Positions 9,914 to 19,134 of a stretch of DNA of 64,000 nucleotides are shown here, piece by piece (positions within the stretch are counted from its first letter, which is position 1; each line of letters begins with the position of its first letter). The DNA is from DAIMFL01 sp964372215 (GTDB lineage Bacteria; Pseudomonadota; Alphaproteobacteria; Dongiales; Dongiaceae). Below the pieces are notes generated by a model. The model was given only the letters and a program-made list of their open reading frames with translations, had not been told where the DNA came from and did not search any database. The stretch lies in the NCBI GenBank assembly GCA_964372215.1, contig CAYJQC010000012.1, forward strand, positions 62,001-126,000, in the 5' to 3' direction. The translations under genes were made by a program, and so were the position numbers.

Positions 9914-10372
9914 TCAGACCAGCAGCGCGCCCTCGAGGGTCAGCAGGAAGGTCTTGGTGTCGATGCCGCCGGCGCCGGAATAGCCGCCGATGCTGCCGCC
10001 GGCGGCGAGCACGCGGTGGCAGGGAATCAGGATCGGGATCGGGTTCGAGCCGCAAGCGCCGCCGACCGCCCGCGCCATGCCGCCGACGCTGCGGGCGATC
10101 TCGCCATAGGTCCGGGTCGCGCCATAGGGAATCCGCAGCATCTCGCCCCAGACCGCCTGCTCGAACGGTGATCCGGCCGGCGCCAGGGGCAGGTCGAAGG
10201 CGCGCAGGCCGCAATAAAAATAGGCGTTGAGCTGTTGCGCCGCCGCGGCCAGTAGCGGCGTTTCGCGCTCCGCCGCGGCCGTGCCCCAGCGCAACGCGAC
10301 GACATGGCCGTCCGCCTCGCGCACCAGCAGCGGTCCAACCGGCGAGGGGACGGTGATCTCGGCAACAGGCAT
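9914..10372 (-). CDS. ogt: Methylated-DNA--[protein]-cysteine S-methyltransferase
   Basis: A 152-residue suicide repair enzyme that transfers the methyl group of O6-methylguanine to itself. The acceptor Cys118 is in IPCHRV, preceded by the helix-turn-helix region around TYGEIARSVGG. The second-domain length fits Ogt rather than the longer Ada. The start is the ATG complementary to 10370-10372. It lies 25 bases after the YyaL-like gene on the same strand, so it may be the second gene of that transcript. Confidence 0.93.
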   Translation of the reverse strand: MPVAEITVPSPVGPLLVREADGHVVALRWGTAAAERETPLLAAAAQQLNAYFYCGLRAFDLPLAPAGSPFEQAVWGEMLRIPYGATRTYGEIARSVGGMARAVGGACGSNPIPILIPCHRVLAAGGSIGGYSGAGGIDTKTFLLTLEGALLV

Positions 10373-10397
10373 GGCGCCAGTCCTCCGCCGCTGAGCT

Positions 10398-12455
10398 TCA
10401 GGCCAAGGCGAGGGCCTGCGCAAGCCCGGCCGCGTCGCCGATCGGCAGCGAGCAGACCTGGCCGTGGCAGACGAAGGCCGCGGCGCCGCCGGCCGGTGCC
10501 GTCTTGCCGAACGCCGGGTGTCCCGCCGGCAGCGCATTGCCGTCTGCCACCAGGCTCAGGATCCGGTTCGGCAGCGAGACGCCGTGGACCGCGCCGATCA
10601 GAGCCCGGGCGGCCGGGCTCGCGGGATCGCCGACGATGACGATCTGGAGCGCGGATTCCAGCAGCTCTGCGGCGTTGAGCAGGCTCGCGAGCGGAAACAG
10701 GTTGCGCCGGAGCTCGCCCGAGAAGGCATCGACGATCGCCTCGGCGCGGGTGCGGTAGCCGGCTTCGCCGGTCAGGTGGTGCAGCCGCGCCAGCACGCCG
10801 ACCATGGTGCCGTTGCCCGCGGGCACCGCGTTGTCGCGCGCGTTGCGCAGGCGATGGATCAGGTCGCTGGCGTCGTCGGCGCTGGTGAAGTAGCCGCCAT
10901 GGACGTCGTCCCAGTAGTGGCGATCGAGGGTCGCGACCCAGGCCTTCGCCTGCTCGAGATGGGGTGATCCGGCAGTGGTTTCGGCGAGGGCGAGGGCGGC
11001 GCGCGCCATCTGGGCATAGTCCTCGAGCAGCGCCTTGTGGGCCGCCTGGCCGGCGCGCCAGGCATGGCAGAGCCGGGCCTCGCCGCCGTCGCCGCTGACC
11101 ATGTCGGCGGCGACGAAGTCGAAGGCCTCGGCGGCGGCGGCAAGCCATGCCGGCTCGTCGAACGCCTGGCCGGCCAGGGCCAGGGCGGTGATGGCGAGGC
11201 CGTTCCAGTCGGCCAGGACCTTGTCGTCCCAGCTCGGCCGCACGCGCCCCGCTCGCGCCGCCAGCAGGACGGCGCGGGCGGCGGCGAGCCGGGCCTCGTC
11301 GGCGGCGCTGCCGAGGTCGCGCCGGTCGAGCCGGTTCAGGATGGTGTGGCCGTCCCAGTTGCCGCCCGGGGTGACGTCGTACGCCGCCTTGAAGAAGGCC
11401 GCGTCGGCGCCGAGCAGGTCGTCGATCTCGGCCTCGCTCCAGACGTAGAAGCGGCCTTCCTCGCCCTCGCTGTCGGCGTCGAGACTGCTGGCGAAGCCGC
11501 GCCGTCCGCCGGTTCCCGGCGCGGCGCGCATCTCGCGCAGCAGCCAGCCGACGGTCTCGCGGATGCGCGCCTCGTAGAGCGGCGCGCGGGTTTCCTGCCA
11601 CACCAGGACCAGCAGCTCGAGCAGCTGGGCGTTGTCGTACAGCATCTTCTCGAAATGCGGCACCAGCCAGCGCTGGTCGACGGTGTAGCGCGCGAAGCCG
11701 CCGCCGAGATGATCGTAGATGCCGCCCTGGCACATGCGGTCGAGGGTCAGCAGCACGCCGTCGCGCGCGACCGCGTCGCCGGTCCGCTTCCAGGCGCGCC
11801 ACAGCAGCTCGAACACCGAGCCGTGCGGAAACTTGGGGGCGCCGCCGATCCCGCCGTTCTGCTGGTCGAGGTCGCCGGCGAACTGGGCGGCGATCTGGTC
11901 GAGCATGGCCGGCGACAGCGCGACCGCCTCGCTCGGCTGCGACAGGCCGGCGAGGGCGTCGCGCAAGGCGGCGGTGTTCTGGATCACCTTGTCCGGTTCG
12001 TCGCGATAGATTCCGGCGATGCTCTCCAGCACCTGGTGGAACGAGGGCCGGCCCCAGCGCGGCTCCGGCGGAAAATAGGTACCGCCCCAGAACGGCTCGC
12101 CCTTGGGGGTGAGGAACATGGTGAGCGGCCAGCCGCCCTGCTGGCCGAGCAGGGCGAGCGCCGACTGGTAGATGCTGTCGAGGTCGGGGCGCTCCTCGCG
12201 GTCGACCTTGATGTTGACGAACAGCCGGTTCATCAGCGCCGCGGTGGCCGGATCCTCGAAGCTCTCATGGGCCATGACATGGCACCAATGGCAGGCGGCA
12301 TAGCCGACCGAGAGCAGAATCGGCTTGGCCTCGCGCCGGGCCTGGTCGAGCGCTGCCGGGCCCCAGGGCTGCCAGTCGACCGGGTTGTCCTTGTGCTGCA
12401 GGAGATACGGGCTGGTGGTGTCGGCGAGGCGGTTGCCGGACATGTCGGGGTCCAT
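10398..12455 (-). CDS. Thioredoxin-domain protein of the YyaL/SPATA20 family (DUF255)
   Basis: 685 residues, usual for the family. The N-terminal thioredoxin-like domain begins NRLADTTSPYLLQHKDNPVDW and carries ACHWCHVM with Cys55 and Cys58. It continues through FLTPKGEPFWGGTYFPP into a long alpha/alpha-toroid part like that of glycoside or epimerase-type enzymes. The molecular function is not established; a redox or sugar-related role is inferred from folds. The ATG complementary to 12453-12455 is chosen; another lies at 12443. ogt follows 25 bases downstream. Confidence 0.9.
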   Translation of the reverse strand: MDPDMSGNRLADTTSPYLLQHKDNPVDWQPWGPAALDQARREAKPILLSVGYAACHWCHVMAHESFEDPATAALMNRLFVNIKVDREERPDLDSIYQSALALLGQQGGWPLTMFLTPKGEPFWGGTYFPPEPRWGRPSFHQVLESIAGIYRDEPDKVIQNTAALRDALAGLSQPSEAVALSPAMLDQIAAQFAGDLDQQNGGIGGAPKFPHGSVFELLWRAWKRTGDAVARDGVLLTLDRMCQGGIYDHLGGGFARYTVDQRWLVPHFEKMLYDNAQLLELLVLVWQETRAPLYEARIRETVGWLLREMRAAPGTGGRRGFASSLDADSEGEEGRFYVWSEAEIDDLLGADAAFFKAAYDVTPGGNWDGHTILNRLDRRDLGSAADEARLAAARAVLLAARAGRVRPSWDDKVLADWNGLAITALALAGQAFDEPAWLAAAAEAFDFVAADMVSGDGGEARLCHAWRAGQAAHKALLEDYAQMARAALALAETTAGSPHLEQAKAWVATLDRHYWDDVHGGYFTSADDASDLIHRLRNARDNAVPAGNGTMVGVLARLHHLTGEAGYRTRAEAIVDAFSGELRRNLFPLASLLNAAELLESALQIVIVGDPASPAARALIGAVHGVSLPNRILSLVADGNALPAGHPAFGKTAPAGGAAAFVCHGQVCSLPIGDAAGLAQALALA

Positions 12456-12659
12456 GATCGCTGGGGATGCCGCTGACGCGGCGTTGCGGCAAGGTCGCCG
12501 GTCGGGTAGAAGCCAGAGCGCGGCGCGCATCGGACGGCAACATCGGCGTATGCTCCATAGTTGCGGCGGGGCGGCGCCGGCTCAACCACAATCTGGTTGG
12601 GGATTCGGTCGGCGGGCCGGTCGGCTGGACATTCCTCGGACGGCGGGCGGAGCGGCGAC

Positions 12660-12920
12660 ATGAAGATCAGCATCGATATCGACTGCACGCCGGAGGAGGC
12701 GCGCGCCTTTCTCGGCCTGCCCGATGTGGCGCCGCTGCAGGCGGCGCTGATGAAGGAAATCGAGGAGCGGATGCGCGCGGCGCTGCACAGCACCGACCCG
12801 GAGGCGCTGTTCAAGACCTGGCTGCCGGCGAGCCTGCAGGGCTGGGAGCAGATGCAGTCGTTCTGGCGCGGGATGGCCGGCGCCAAGGGCGGCGGCAAGC
12901 CGGGGACGGGCGAGTCGTGA
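12660..12920 (+). CDS. Small conserved protein of unknown function (DUF6489-like)
   Basis: 86 residues, starting MKISIDIDCTPEEARAFLGL with a helical middle and WLPASLQGWEQMQSFWRGM near the C-terminus. It resembles small proteins found across Rhodospirillales and grouped as DUF6489; that assignment is from memory of the pattern. There is no signal peptide. GGAG lies about 8 bases before the ATG. Its stop overlaps the GTG start of the ferredoxin gene as GTGA (12917-12920), so the two products are probably made together and may act together. Confidence 0.75.
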   Translation: MKISIDIDCTPEEARAFLGLPDVAPLQAALMKEIEERMRAALHSTDPEALFKTWLPASLQGWEQMQSFWRGMAGAKGGGKPGTGES

Positions 12921-13294
12921 GCGCCGACCCGCCGCCGTATTATCGGGCCCATGTCTTCTGCTGTACCAACGAGCGGCCGGCCGGCCACCCGCGCGGCTGC
13001 TGCAAGGCCAAGGGCAGCGAGAAGCTGCGGGATTACATGAAGGCCCGGGCCAAGGAGCTCGGGCTCGCGGAAATACGGATAAATACTGCGGGATGCCTGG
13101 ATCGTTGCGAGTGCGGACCGACCGTGGTGATCTATCCCGAGGGGGTCTGGTACAGCATCGCGACGCGCGCCGACGTGGATGAGGTGCTGGAGGTGCATCT
13201 GCGGGGCGGCGGGCGGGTGGCGCGGCTGATGCTGCAGCCGGAGGACAAGGCGCCGGCGCAGGATCGGGCGGCGGCTTCCAAGGCGGCAGGCTAG
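12917..13294 (+). CDS. Thioredoxin-like [2Fe-2S] ferredoxin
   Basis: 125 residues. The fold and cysteine pattern match the thioredoxin-like 2Fe-2S proteins related to NuoE and the Clostridium or Azotobacter shethna ferredoxins: Cys15, Cys16, Cys28, Cys29, Cys60, Cys64 and Cys66, with GCLDRCECGPTVVIYPEG typical of the C-terminal half of the cluster site. The electron partner is unknown. Start GTG at 12917 is set by the GTGA overlap with the small gene upstream. An Ala/Lys-rich tail of about 20 residues follows the domain. Confidence 0.9.
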   Translation: MSADPPPYYRAHVFCCTNERPAGHPRGCCKAKGSEKLRDYMKARAKELGLAEIRINTAGCLDRCECGPTVVIYPEGVWYSIATRADVDEVLEVHLRGGGRVARLMLQPEDKAPAQDRAAASKAAG

Positions 13295-13359
13295 ACCAAG
13301 ATTCACGAGTCGCGCTGTCTAAGTGCGATCCGACCATGCGCTAGGCGCGGGAGGCGGCG

Positions 13360-14763
13360 GTGGAACTCGACGGCGACTCTCGGCCAGCGGAATGGCGCGC
13401 CGACGCGGCGGATTCCGGCGGGCCGGCAGCGACCATCTTTGCGCTGTCGACCGCACCGGGCCGGGCCGGGATTGCGGTGTTTCGACTGTCCGGGCCGGGC
13501 GCCGGCGCGGCCCTGCGCGCGCTGACGGGGCGAGCGCTGCCGCCGGCCCGGCAGGCGTCGCTCAGCAGGTTGGTGGATCCTTCTGATGGCGAAACGATCG
13601 ATTCCGGCCTGGCGCTGTGGCTGCCGGGTCCGGCGAGCTTCTCGGGCGAGGACATGGTCGAGCTGCAGGTCCATGGCGGGCGGGCGGTATCGACGGCGAT
13701 GATCGGGGCGCTGGGTCGGCTGCCCGGCCTGCGTCCGGCCGAGCCGGGGGAGTTCAGCCGGCGCGCCTTCGAGCACGGCAAGCTCGACCTGACCGCGGTC
13801 GAGGCGATCGCGGATTTGGTGGACGCCGAAACCGTGGCCCAGCGCCGGCAGGCGCTGCGCCAGCTCTCGGGCGCGCTCGGTCGGCTGTACGAGGGGTGGC
13901 GGAAGCGATTGCTGCGTCTGCAGGCCCGGCTCGAGGCGGCGATCGACTTCCCGGAGGAGGTCGGGGAATCTACCATAGGTAGTATGACTCACGACCTGTC
14001 GTGGTTGGAGCAAGAGATATCGCAACATCTAGACGATGATCGGCGCGGCGAGCGGCTGCGAGAGGGATTCTCCGTGGCGGTGGTGGGCGCGCCGAATGTC
14101 GGCAAGTCGAGCCTGCTCAACTGGCTGGTCCGGCGCGAGGCGGCGATCGTCTCGACGACCGCGGGAACCACGCGGGACGTCATCGAGGTGCAGCTCGATC
14201 TGGCGGGCTATCCGCTGGTGCTGGCCGATACCGCCGGTCTGCGGGGGTCGGACGACGAAGTCGAGGCCGAGGGCGTGCGCCGGGCTGTCGCCCGGGCCGC
14301 CGCGGCGGATCTGCGCCTGGTGGTGCTGGATGCCACCCGATGGCCGGAGGTCGATCCCGCGGTCCTGGCCGAGATCACCGGCGATTCCCTGGTCGTGCTG
14401 AACAAGGTGGATCTGGCGCCCCAGCCGGCGGGTCTGGCCATCGACAATATCGCCGTCCTGCCGGTCAGCGTGAAGTCCGGGGAAGGTCTCGGGAACCTAT
14501 TGCAGCGCCTGTCGGAGACGGTATCCGCGCGCATGACGATGAGCGGCGCCCCGGCCCTGACCCGGGAGCGGCACCGGCAGGCCCTGGTGGAATGCCGCGA
14601 GGGCGTCGAGCGGGCGAGGTCGGCGATCGCCGCCGAGGGGCTTCCGGAGCTGGCCGCCGAGGACCTGCGCCTGGCGGTGCGGGCCCTGGGCCGAATTACC
14701 GGAAAGGTGGATATCGAGGACATGCTGGACGAGCTGTTCCGCGAGTTCTGCATCGGCAAGTGA
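13360..14763 (+). CDS. mnmE: tRNA uridine-5-carboxymethylaminomethyl modification GTPase MnmE
   Basis: 467 residues. The N-terminal formyl-THF-binding domain starts with IFALSTAPGRAGIAVFRLSG. The G domain has the P-loop GAPNVGKS at 243-250, the switch region TTAGTTRDVIE and DTAGLR. The C-terminus ends FCIGK with the catalytic Cys464. With MnmG it installs the cmnm5 group on U34 of certain tRNAs. The start is a GTG. It lies directly upstream of mnmG with a parS site between them. Confidence 0.98.
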   Translation: MELDGDSRPAEWRADAADSGGPAATIFALSTAPGRAGIAVFRLSGPGAGAALRALTGRALPPARQASLSRLVDPSDGETIDSGLALWLPGPASFSGEDMVELQVHGGRAVSTAMIGALGRLPGLRPAEPGEFSRRAFEHGKLDLTAVEAIADLVDAETVAQRRQALRQLSGALGRLYEGWRKRLLRLQARLEAAIDFPEEVGESTIGSMTHDLSWLEQEISQHLDDDRRGERLREGFSVAVVGAPNVGKSSLLNWLVRREAAIVSTTAGTTRDVIEVQLDLAGYPLVLADTAGLRGSDDEVEAEGVRRAVARAAAADLRLVVLDATRWPEVDPAVLAEITGDSLVVLNKVDLAPQPAGLAIDNIAVLPVSVKSGEGLGNLLQRLSETVSARMTMSGAPALTRERHRQALVECREGVERARSAIAAEGLPELAAEDLRLAVRALGRITGKVDIEDMLDELFREFCIGK

Positions 14764-14768
14764 GGCAA

Positions 14769-14784
14769 TGTTTCACGTGAAACA
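14769..14784. other. parS centromere site 1
   Basis: The 16 bases TGTTTCACGTGAAACA are a perfect match to the bacterial parS consensus bound by ParB. The site is in the mnmE-mnmG gap, 6 bases after the mnmE stop. A second identical site lies at 16755-16770 and parAB follows at 17312. Confidence 0.95.
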
Positions 14785-14810
14785 TTCGCGCCGGGCACGA
14801 AAGTCGAGAT

Positions 14811-16709
14811 ATGGACGGGTTTGACGTCATCGTGGTGGGGGGAGGACACGCGGGCTGCGAGGCCGCCGCCGCGGCGGCACGGCTGGGTGCGCGAACGGTC
14901 CTGGTCACCCACCGTCTGGGGACGATCGGCGAGATGTCGTGCAACCCGGCGATCGGCGGCCTGGCCAAGGGCCATCTGGTGCGCGAGATCGACGCCCTCG
15001 ACGGATTGATGGGCCGGGCCATCGACCGGGCCGGAATCCAGTTCCGGGTCCTGAACCGCAGCAAGGGACCGGCCGTGCGGGGTCCGCGCGCCCAGGCCGA
15101 TCGCAGGCTCTATCGGCGGGCGGTCCAGGAGCTGCTGGCTGAGTATGAGAACCTCGTCGTGGTCGAGGCAGCGGTCGAGGATCTGGTCCTGGGATGGGAC
15201 GGCACGGTTGCAGGGATCGAGACGGTGGATGGCCGCTCCCTGACCGCCGGCGCGGTAGTGCTCACCACCGGGACTTTCCTGCGCGGGGTCATTCACATCG
15301 GCGAGGACCAGACCCCGGCCGGCCGGGTCGGGGAGGCGCCGGCGATCGGCCTGTCCCGTACCCTGGACCGGATCGGGTTCGACCTGGGGCGCCTGAAGAC
15401 GGGAACGCCGCCGCGGCTGGATGGGCACAGCATCGACTGGCGGGCGCTGGAGGTACAGACCGGCGACGAACCGCCGGCGCCATTCTCCTTTCTCACCGCG
15501 CGCATCGCCGTGCCCCAGGTGCCCTGCCATGTGACCTGGACGTCGCCAGCCGGGCACGCGCTGATCCGGGACAACCTGCACCGCACGGCGATCTATGGCG
15601 GCCGGATCGACAGCACCGGTCCGCGCTATTGCCCGTCGATCGAAGACAAGGTGGTGCGGTTCGCCGATCGCGAGCGACACCAGATTTTTCTCGAACCCGA
15701 GGGCCTGGACGACCCGACGATCTATCCCAACGGCATCTCCACTTCCTTGCCGGCGGAGATCCAGGCCGCGTTCCTGAAGACTATCCCCGGTCTGGAGCGG
15801 GCGACCATGCTGCGCCCGGGCTATGCCATCGAGTACGACTTCGTGGACCCGCGGGAGCTGTGGCCGACCCTGGAGACCCGCCGGGCGCCCAGGCTGTTCC
15901 TGGCCGGTCAGATCAACGGCACCACCGGCTACGAAGAGGCTGCGGCCCAGGGCCTGATGGCCGGTGTGAACGCCGCCCTGCGGGCCGCCGGCGGCACCGC
16001 GGCCGAGGGTTTCGTGCTCGACCGCGCCGACGCCTATATCGGGGTCCTGATCGACGACCTGGTTACCCGCGGCACCCGGGAGCCCTATCGCATGTTCACC
16101 TCGCGTGCGGAGTACCGGCTGCTGCTGCGGGCCGATAATGCCGACCGGCGCCTGACCGACCGGGGTGGAGACATGGGGCTGGTCGGCGGCGAACGGATGG
16201 CGGCATTCGATGGCAAGATGTCCGCGCTCGCCGCCGCCGGCGAATTGCTCGGGCGGCTCCAGGCCACGCCGCCGGAGCTGGCCCGCCATGGCCTCGCGAT
16301 CAACCAGGATGGGGTGCGGCGGTCGGCGGCGAACCTGCTGGCCCATCCGGGAATCGACATGGCCCGGCTGGTGCCGATCTGGCCGGAGCTGGCGGGCATC
16401 CGCGCCGACGTGGTCGAGCAGCTCGAGATCGACAGCCGCTACGCCGGATACCTCGAGCGCCAGGCCGCCGACATTCGTGCCTTCCGGCGCGACGAAGCCC
16501 TGCTGCTGCCGCCCGATTTGGACTACGCCGCGATTGGCGGATTGTCGGCCGAGATTCGATCCAAGCTGTCGGCGGTACGGCCGACCACCCTTGGCGCGGC
16601 GGCACGTATCTCCGGCGTGACCCCGGCGGCACTGACGGCGCTGCTGCGCCATGTCCGCCGACGGGACGGGGGCAATCATGGGTCCCGGGAAGCCCGGCTC
16701 TCGGCGTGA
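14811..16709 (+). CDS. mnmG: tRNA uridine-5-carboxymethylaminomethyl modification enzyme MnmG
   Basis: 632-residue FAD enzyme, formerly GidA. The dinucleotide-binding motif VVGGGHAGCEAA is at residues 8-19. The conserved stretches CNPAIGG, AGQINGTTGYEEAAAQG and TSRAEYRLLLRADNAD are all intact. It forms a complex with MnmE to modify the wobble uridine. The gene starts 26 bases after parS site 1 and is followed by rsmG, as in most bacteria. Confidence 0.98.
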   Translation: MDGFDVIVVGGGHAGCEAAAAAARLGARTVLVTHRLGTIGEMSCNPAIGGLAKGHLVREIDALDGLMGRAIDRAGIQFRVLNRSKGPAVRGPRAQADRRLYRRAVQELLAEYENLVVVEAAVEDLVLGWDGTVAGIETVDGRSLTAGAVVLTTGTFLRGVIHIGEDQTPAGRVGEAPAIGLSRTLDRIGFDLGRLKTGTPPRLDGHSIDWRALEVQTGDEPPAPFSFLTARIAVPQVPCHVTWTSPAGHALIRDNLHRTAIYGGRIDSTGPRYCPSIEDKVVRFADRERHQIFLEPEGLDDPTIYPNGISTSLPAEIQAAFLKTIPGLERATMLRPGYAIEYDFVDPRELWPTLETRRAPRLFLAGQINGTTGYEEAAAQGLMAGVNAALRAAGGTAAEGFVLDRADAYIGVLIDDLVTRGTREPYRMFTSRAEYRLLLRADNADRRLTDRGGDMGLVGGERMAAFDGKMSALAAAGELLGRLQATPPELARHGLAINQDGVRRSAANLLAHPGIDMARLVPIWPELAGIRADVVEQLEIDSRYAGYLERQAADIRAFRRDEALLLPPDLDYAAIGGLSAEIRSKLSAVRPTTLGAAARISGVTPAALTALLRHVRRRDGGNHGSREARLSA

Positions 16710-16722
16710 CCGGCCAGGGCCC

Positions 16723-17337
16723 ATGACGCCTTCGGCGTTTCAGGCCCTGACCAATGTTTCACGTGAAACAATTCAGCGCCTCGAGACCTACGCGATCCTG
16801 CTGCGCAGGTGGCAGGGCGCCATCAATTTGGTGAGCCGGGACAGCCTGGGCGATCTCTGGCGCCGGCACATGCTGGATTCCGCGCAACTCCGGCCGCTGC
16901 TGCCGGCCGACACACGGGTGCTGGTCGATCTCGGCAGCGGCGCCGGTTTCCCCGGCCTGGTCCTCGCGGCCATGGGCGTGCCGGAAGTCCACCTGTTCGA
17001 GTCGGACACCCGCAAATGCGCCTTCTTGCGCGAGGCCGCGCGGACCCTCGGCGTGGCCGTCGCGGTCCACAATCTGCGGATCGAGCAGGCCGCGCCGCTG
17101 GCCGCCGACGCGGTCACCGCGCGGGCCCTGGCACCCTTGCCTGACCTACTAGATCTAGGGGAGCGGTTCCTCGGCCCCCACAGCATCTGCCTATTTTTGA
17201 AGGGCAGAGGGGTCGATGAAGAATTGACCCGGGCGCGCGAAAGTTGGAATATGACGGTGACGTGCCAGACCAGCATCTCGGATCCGTCCGGCACGATCCT
17301 GCGCCTGGAGCATGTCCATCGTGACCGAGCTTCCTAG
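16723..17337 (+). CDS. rsmG: 16S rRNA (guanine527-N7)-methyltransferase RsmG
   Basis: 204 residues from the ATG at 16723; an earlier in-frame ATG at 16679 would overlap mnmG. The SAM-binding motif VDLGSGAGFPGLVLA begins near residue 68. Residues 11-16 (NVSRET) are encoded by a perfect parS site, an arrangement also seen in other bacteria, so this part of the protein sequence is shaped by a DNA element. The 3' end overlaps the chosen parA start by 26 bases. Confidence 0.96.
   Translation: MTPSAFQALTNVSRETIQRLETYAILLRRWQGAINLVSRDSLGDLWRRHMLDSAQLRPLLPADTRVLVDLGSGAGFPGLVLAAMGVPEVHLFESDTRKCAFLREAARTLGVAVAVHNLRIEQAAPLAADAVTARALAPLPDLLDLGERFLGPHSICLFLKGRGVDEELTRARESWNMTVTCQTSISDPSGTILRLEHVHRDRAS
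16755..16770. other. parS centromere site 2, inside rsmG
   Basis: TGTTTCACGTGAAACA, a perfect consensus parS, spans codons 11-16 of rsmG in the frame that reads NVSRET. It is 1986 bases from site 1 and about 0.5 kb upstream of parA. Confidence 0.95.
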
Positions 17338-18169
17338 CAATCTTCCCGGCATGTCCGTTTCGACCCCGAAACGGGCCCGCGTGCTTGCCATGGCCAACCA
17401 GAAGGGCGGCGTCGGCAAGACCACCACCGCAATCAACCTGGCGACTGCGCTCGCCGCCTGCGGCAAGTCGGTGCTGATCATCGACATCGATCCCCAGGGC
17501 AATGCGTCGACCGGCCTCGGCATCGACCGCCGCAATCGCGCGGTCACCTCCTATCAGGCCTTGATCGACGGGACGCCGGTCTCCGCCGCCACCGTCGGCA
17601 CCATGGTGCCGGGCCTGACCATCGTTCCGGCGTCGGTCGACCTGGTCGGCGCCGAGATCGAGCTGATCGAGCTGCCCCGTCGCGAGTTCCGCCTGCGCCA
17701 GGCGATCCAGCCGGCGCTCGGCAGCTACGACTTCATCCTGATCGACTGCCCGCCCTCGCTCAGCCTGCTGACCCTGAACGCCCTGGTCGCCGCCGACGCG
17801 GTGCTGGTGCCCCTGCAATGCGAGTTCTACGCTCTCGAGGGCCTGAGCCACCTGGTGCGCACCATCGAGCGGGTGAAGCGCTCGCTCAACCCGGGGCTCG
17901 AGATCCAGGGCGTGGTGCTCACCATGTTCGACCGCCGCAACAATCTGTGCGACCTGGTGGCGAGCGACGTGCGCGGCCACTTCGGCAGCAAGGTCTACGA
18001 GACCGTGATTCCGCGCAACGTCCGGGTCTCCGAGGCGCCGTCCCACGGCAAGCCGGTGCTGCTCTACGACATGCGCTGCGCCGGCAGCCAGGCCTATATC
18101 CACCTGGCCGCCGAGGTGCTCAAGCGCGAACAGGCGACGGCGGCGGCGCTCGCCACCGCCGCGTCATAG
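17312..18169 (+). CDS. parA: Chromosome partitioning ATPase ParA
   Basis: 285 residues from the ATG at 17312. The deviant Walker A motif KGGVGKTT is at 31-38, followed by IDIDPQGNASTGLG and the Walker A' region FILIDCPPSLSLLT. ParA forms ATP-dependent gradients that move ParB-parS complexes. The first 13 residues are poorly conserved and an in-frame ATG at 17351 is a possible alternative start; GGAG lies only one base before 17312. The stop is 5 bases before parB. Confidence 0.96.
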   Translation: MSIVTELPSNLPGMSVSTPKRARVLAMANQKGGVGKTTTAINLATALAACGKSVLIIDIDPQGNASTGLGIDRRNRAVTSYQALIDGTPVSAATVGTMVPGLTIVPASVDLVGAEIELIELPRREFRLRQAIQPALGSYDFILIDCPPSLSLLTLNALVAADAVLVPLQCEFYALEGLSHLVRTIERVKRSLNPGLEIQGVVLTMFDRRNNLCDLVASDVRGHFGSKVYETVIPRNVRVSEAPSHGKPVLLYDMRCAGSQAYIHLAAEVLKREQATAAALATAAS

Positions 18170-18174
18170 CCGGG

Positions 18175-19107
18175 ATGCCGGCGGTGAGCGAAGAAGGCGG
18201 CAAGAGAAACCTCGGCCGCGGGCTGTCGGCCTTGCTCGGCGCCGAGAACGAGGACTACGCCTCGCTCGACCGCGTGCGCCTGTCGAAGATGGTGCCGATT
18301 GAGCTGGTCCATCCCGGACCGTTCCAGCCGCGGCACAATTTCGACGAGGAACAGCTCCAGGCCCTGGCCGACTCGATCCGCCAGAACGGCATCCTGCAGC
18401 CGATCCTGGTGCGCCGCCACCCGCAGACCCCGAACGCCTTCGAGATCGTCGCCGGCGAACGGCGCTGGCGCGGGGCGCAGATCGCGCGGCTGCACGAGGT
18501 CCCGGTGATGATCCGCGAACTCGGCGACCGCGAGGCGCTGCAACTCGCCATCGTCGAAAACGTCCAGCGCCAGGATCTGTCGGCGCTGGAGGAGGCCGAC
18601 GGCTATCGCCGCCTGCTCGAGGAATTCGGCAACACCCAGGAAGACCTGGCAAAGCATGTCGGCAAGAGCCGCAGCCATATCGCAAATTCGTTGCGGCTGT
18701 TGAACTTGCCGGACCCGATCAAGGTCATGCTGGAGCAGGGCAAGCTGACCGCCGGCCACGCCCGCGCCTTGCTCAATGCCGTCGATCCGATCGCGGTGGC
18801 CGAGAAGATCCTGGCCAAGGGGCTCAATGTCCGCCAGGCCGAGAAACTGGTGCAGGACGAACGCAAGCCGGCCGCCAAGCCCGCCGCCAAGGGCAGCGGC
18901 GGGGCCGCGGTCGGCGCGGCGACCGGCAAGGACCCCGACACCGTCGCGCTGGAGCGCGACCTGTCGGCGCTGCTCGGGCTGCGCGTCACCATCAGCTTCC
19001 AAGGGCAGGGCGGCTCGCTCAGCATCCACTATCGGACCCTGGAGCAGCTCGACGACGTGCTGCAGCGCCTGAGCCACGCGCCCGCAAAGCCCTCATCCCA
19101 GGACTGA
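18175..19107 (+). CDS. parB: Chromosome partitioning protein ParB
   Basis: 310 residues. The N-terminus RNLGRGLSALLG is the ParA-contact motif. The CTPase/ParB domain contains ENVQRQDLSALEEA and the arginine patch GERRWRGAQ. The helix-turn-helix is around TQEDLAKHVGKSRSHIANSLRLL, and the C-terminal dimerisation domain follows an Ala/Lys/Gly linker. It binds the two parS sites 1.4 and 3.4 kb upstream. It is convergent with holA. Confidence 0.97.
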   Translation: MPAVSEEGGKRNLGRGLSALLGAENEDYASLDRVRLSKMVPIELVHPGPFQPRHNFDEEQLQALADSIRQNGILQPILVRRHPQTPNAFEIVAGERRWRGAQIARLHEVPVMIRELGDREALQLAIVENVQRQDLSALEEADGYRRLLEEFGNTQEDLAKHVGKSRSHIANSLRLLNLPDPIKVMLEQGKLTAGHARALLNAVDPIAVAEKILAKGLNVRQAEKLVQDERKPAAKPAAKGSGGAAVGAATGKDPDTVALERDLSALLGLRVTISFQGQGGSLSIHYRTLEQLDDVLQRLSHAPAKPSSQD

Positions 19108-19134
19108 ACACCCGCGACCGAACCGACGACGGCG

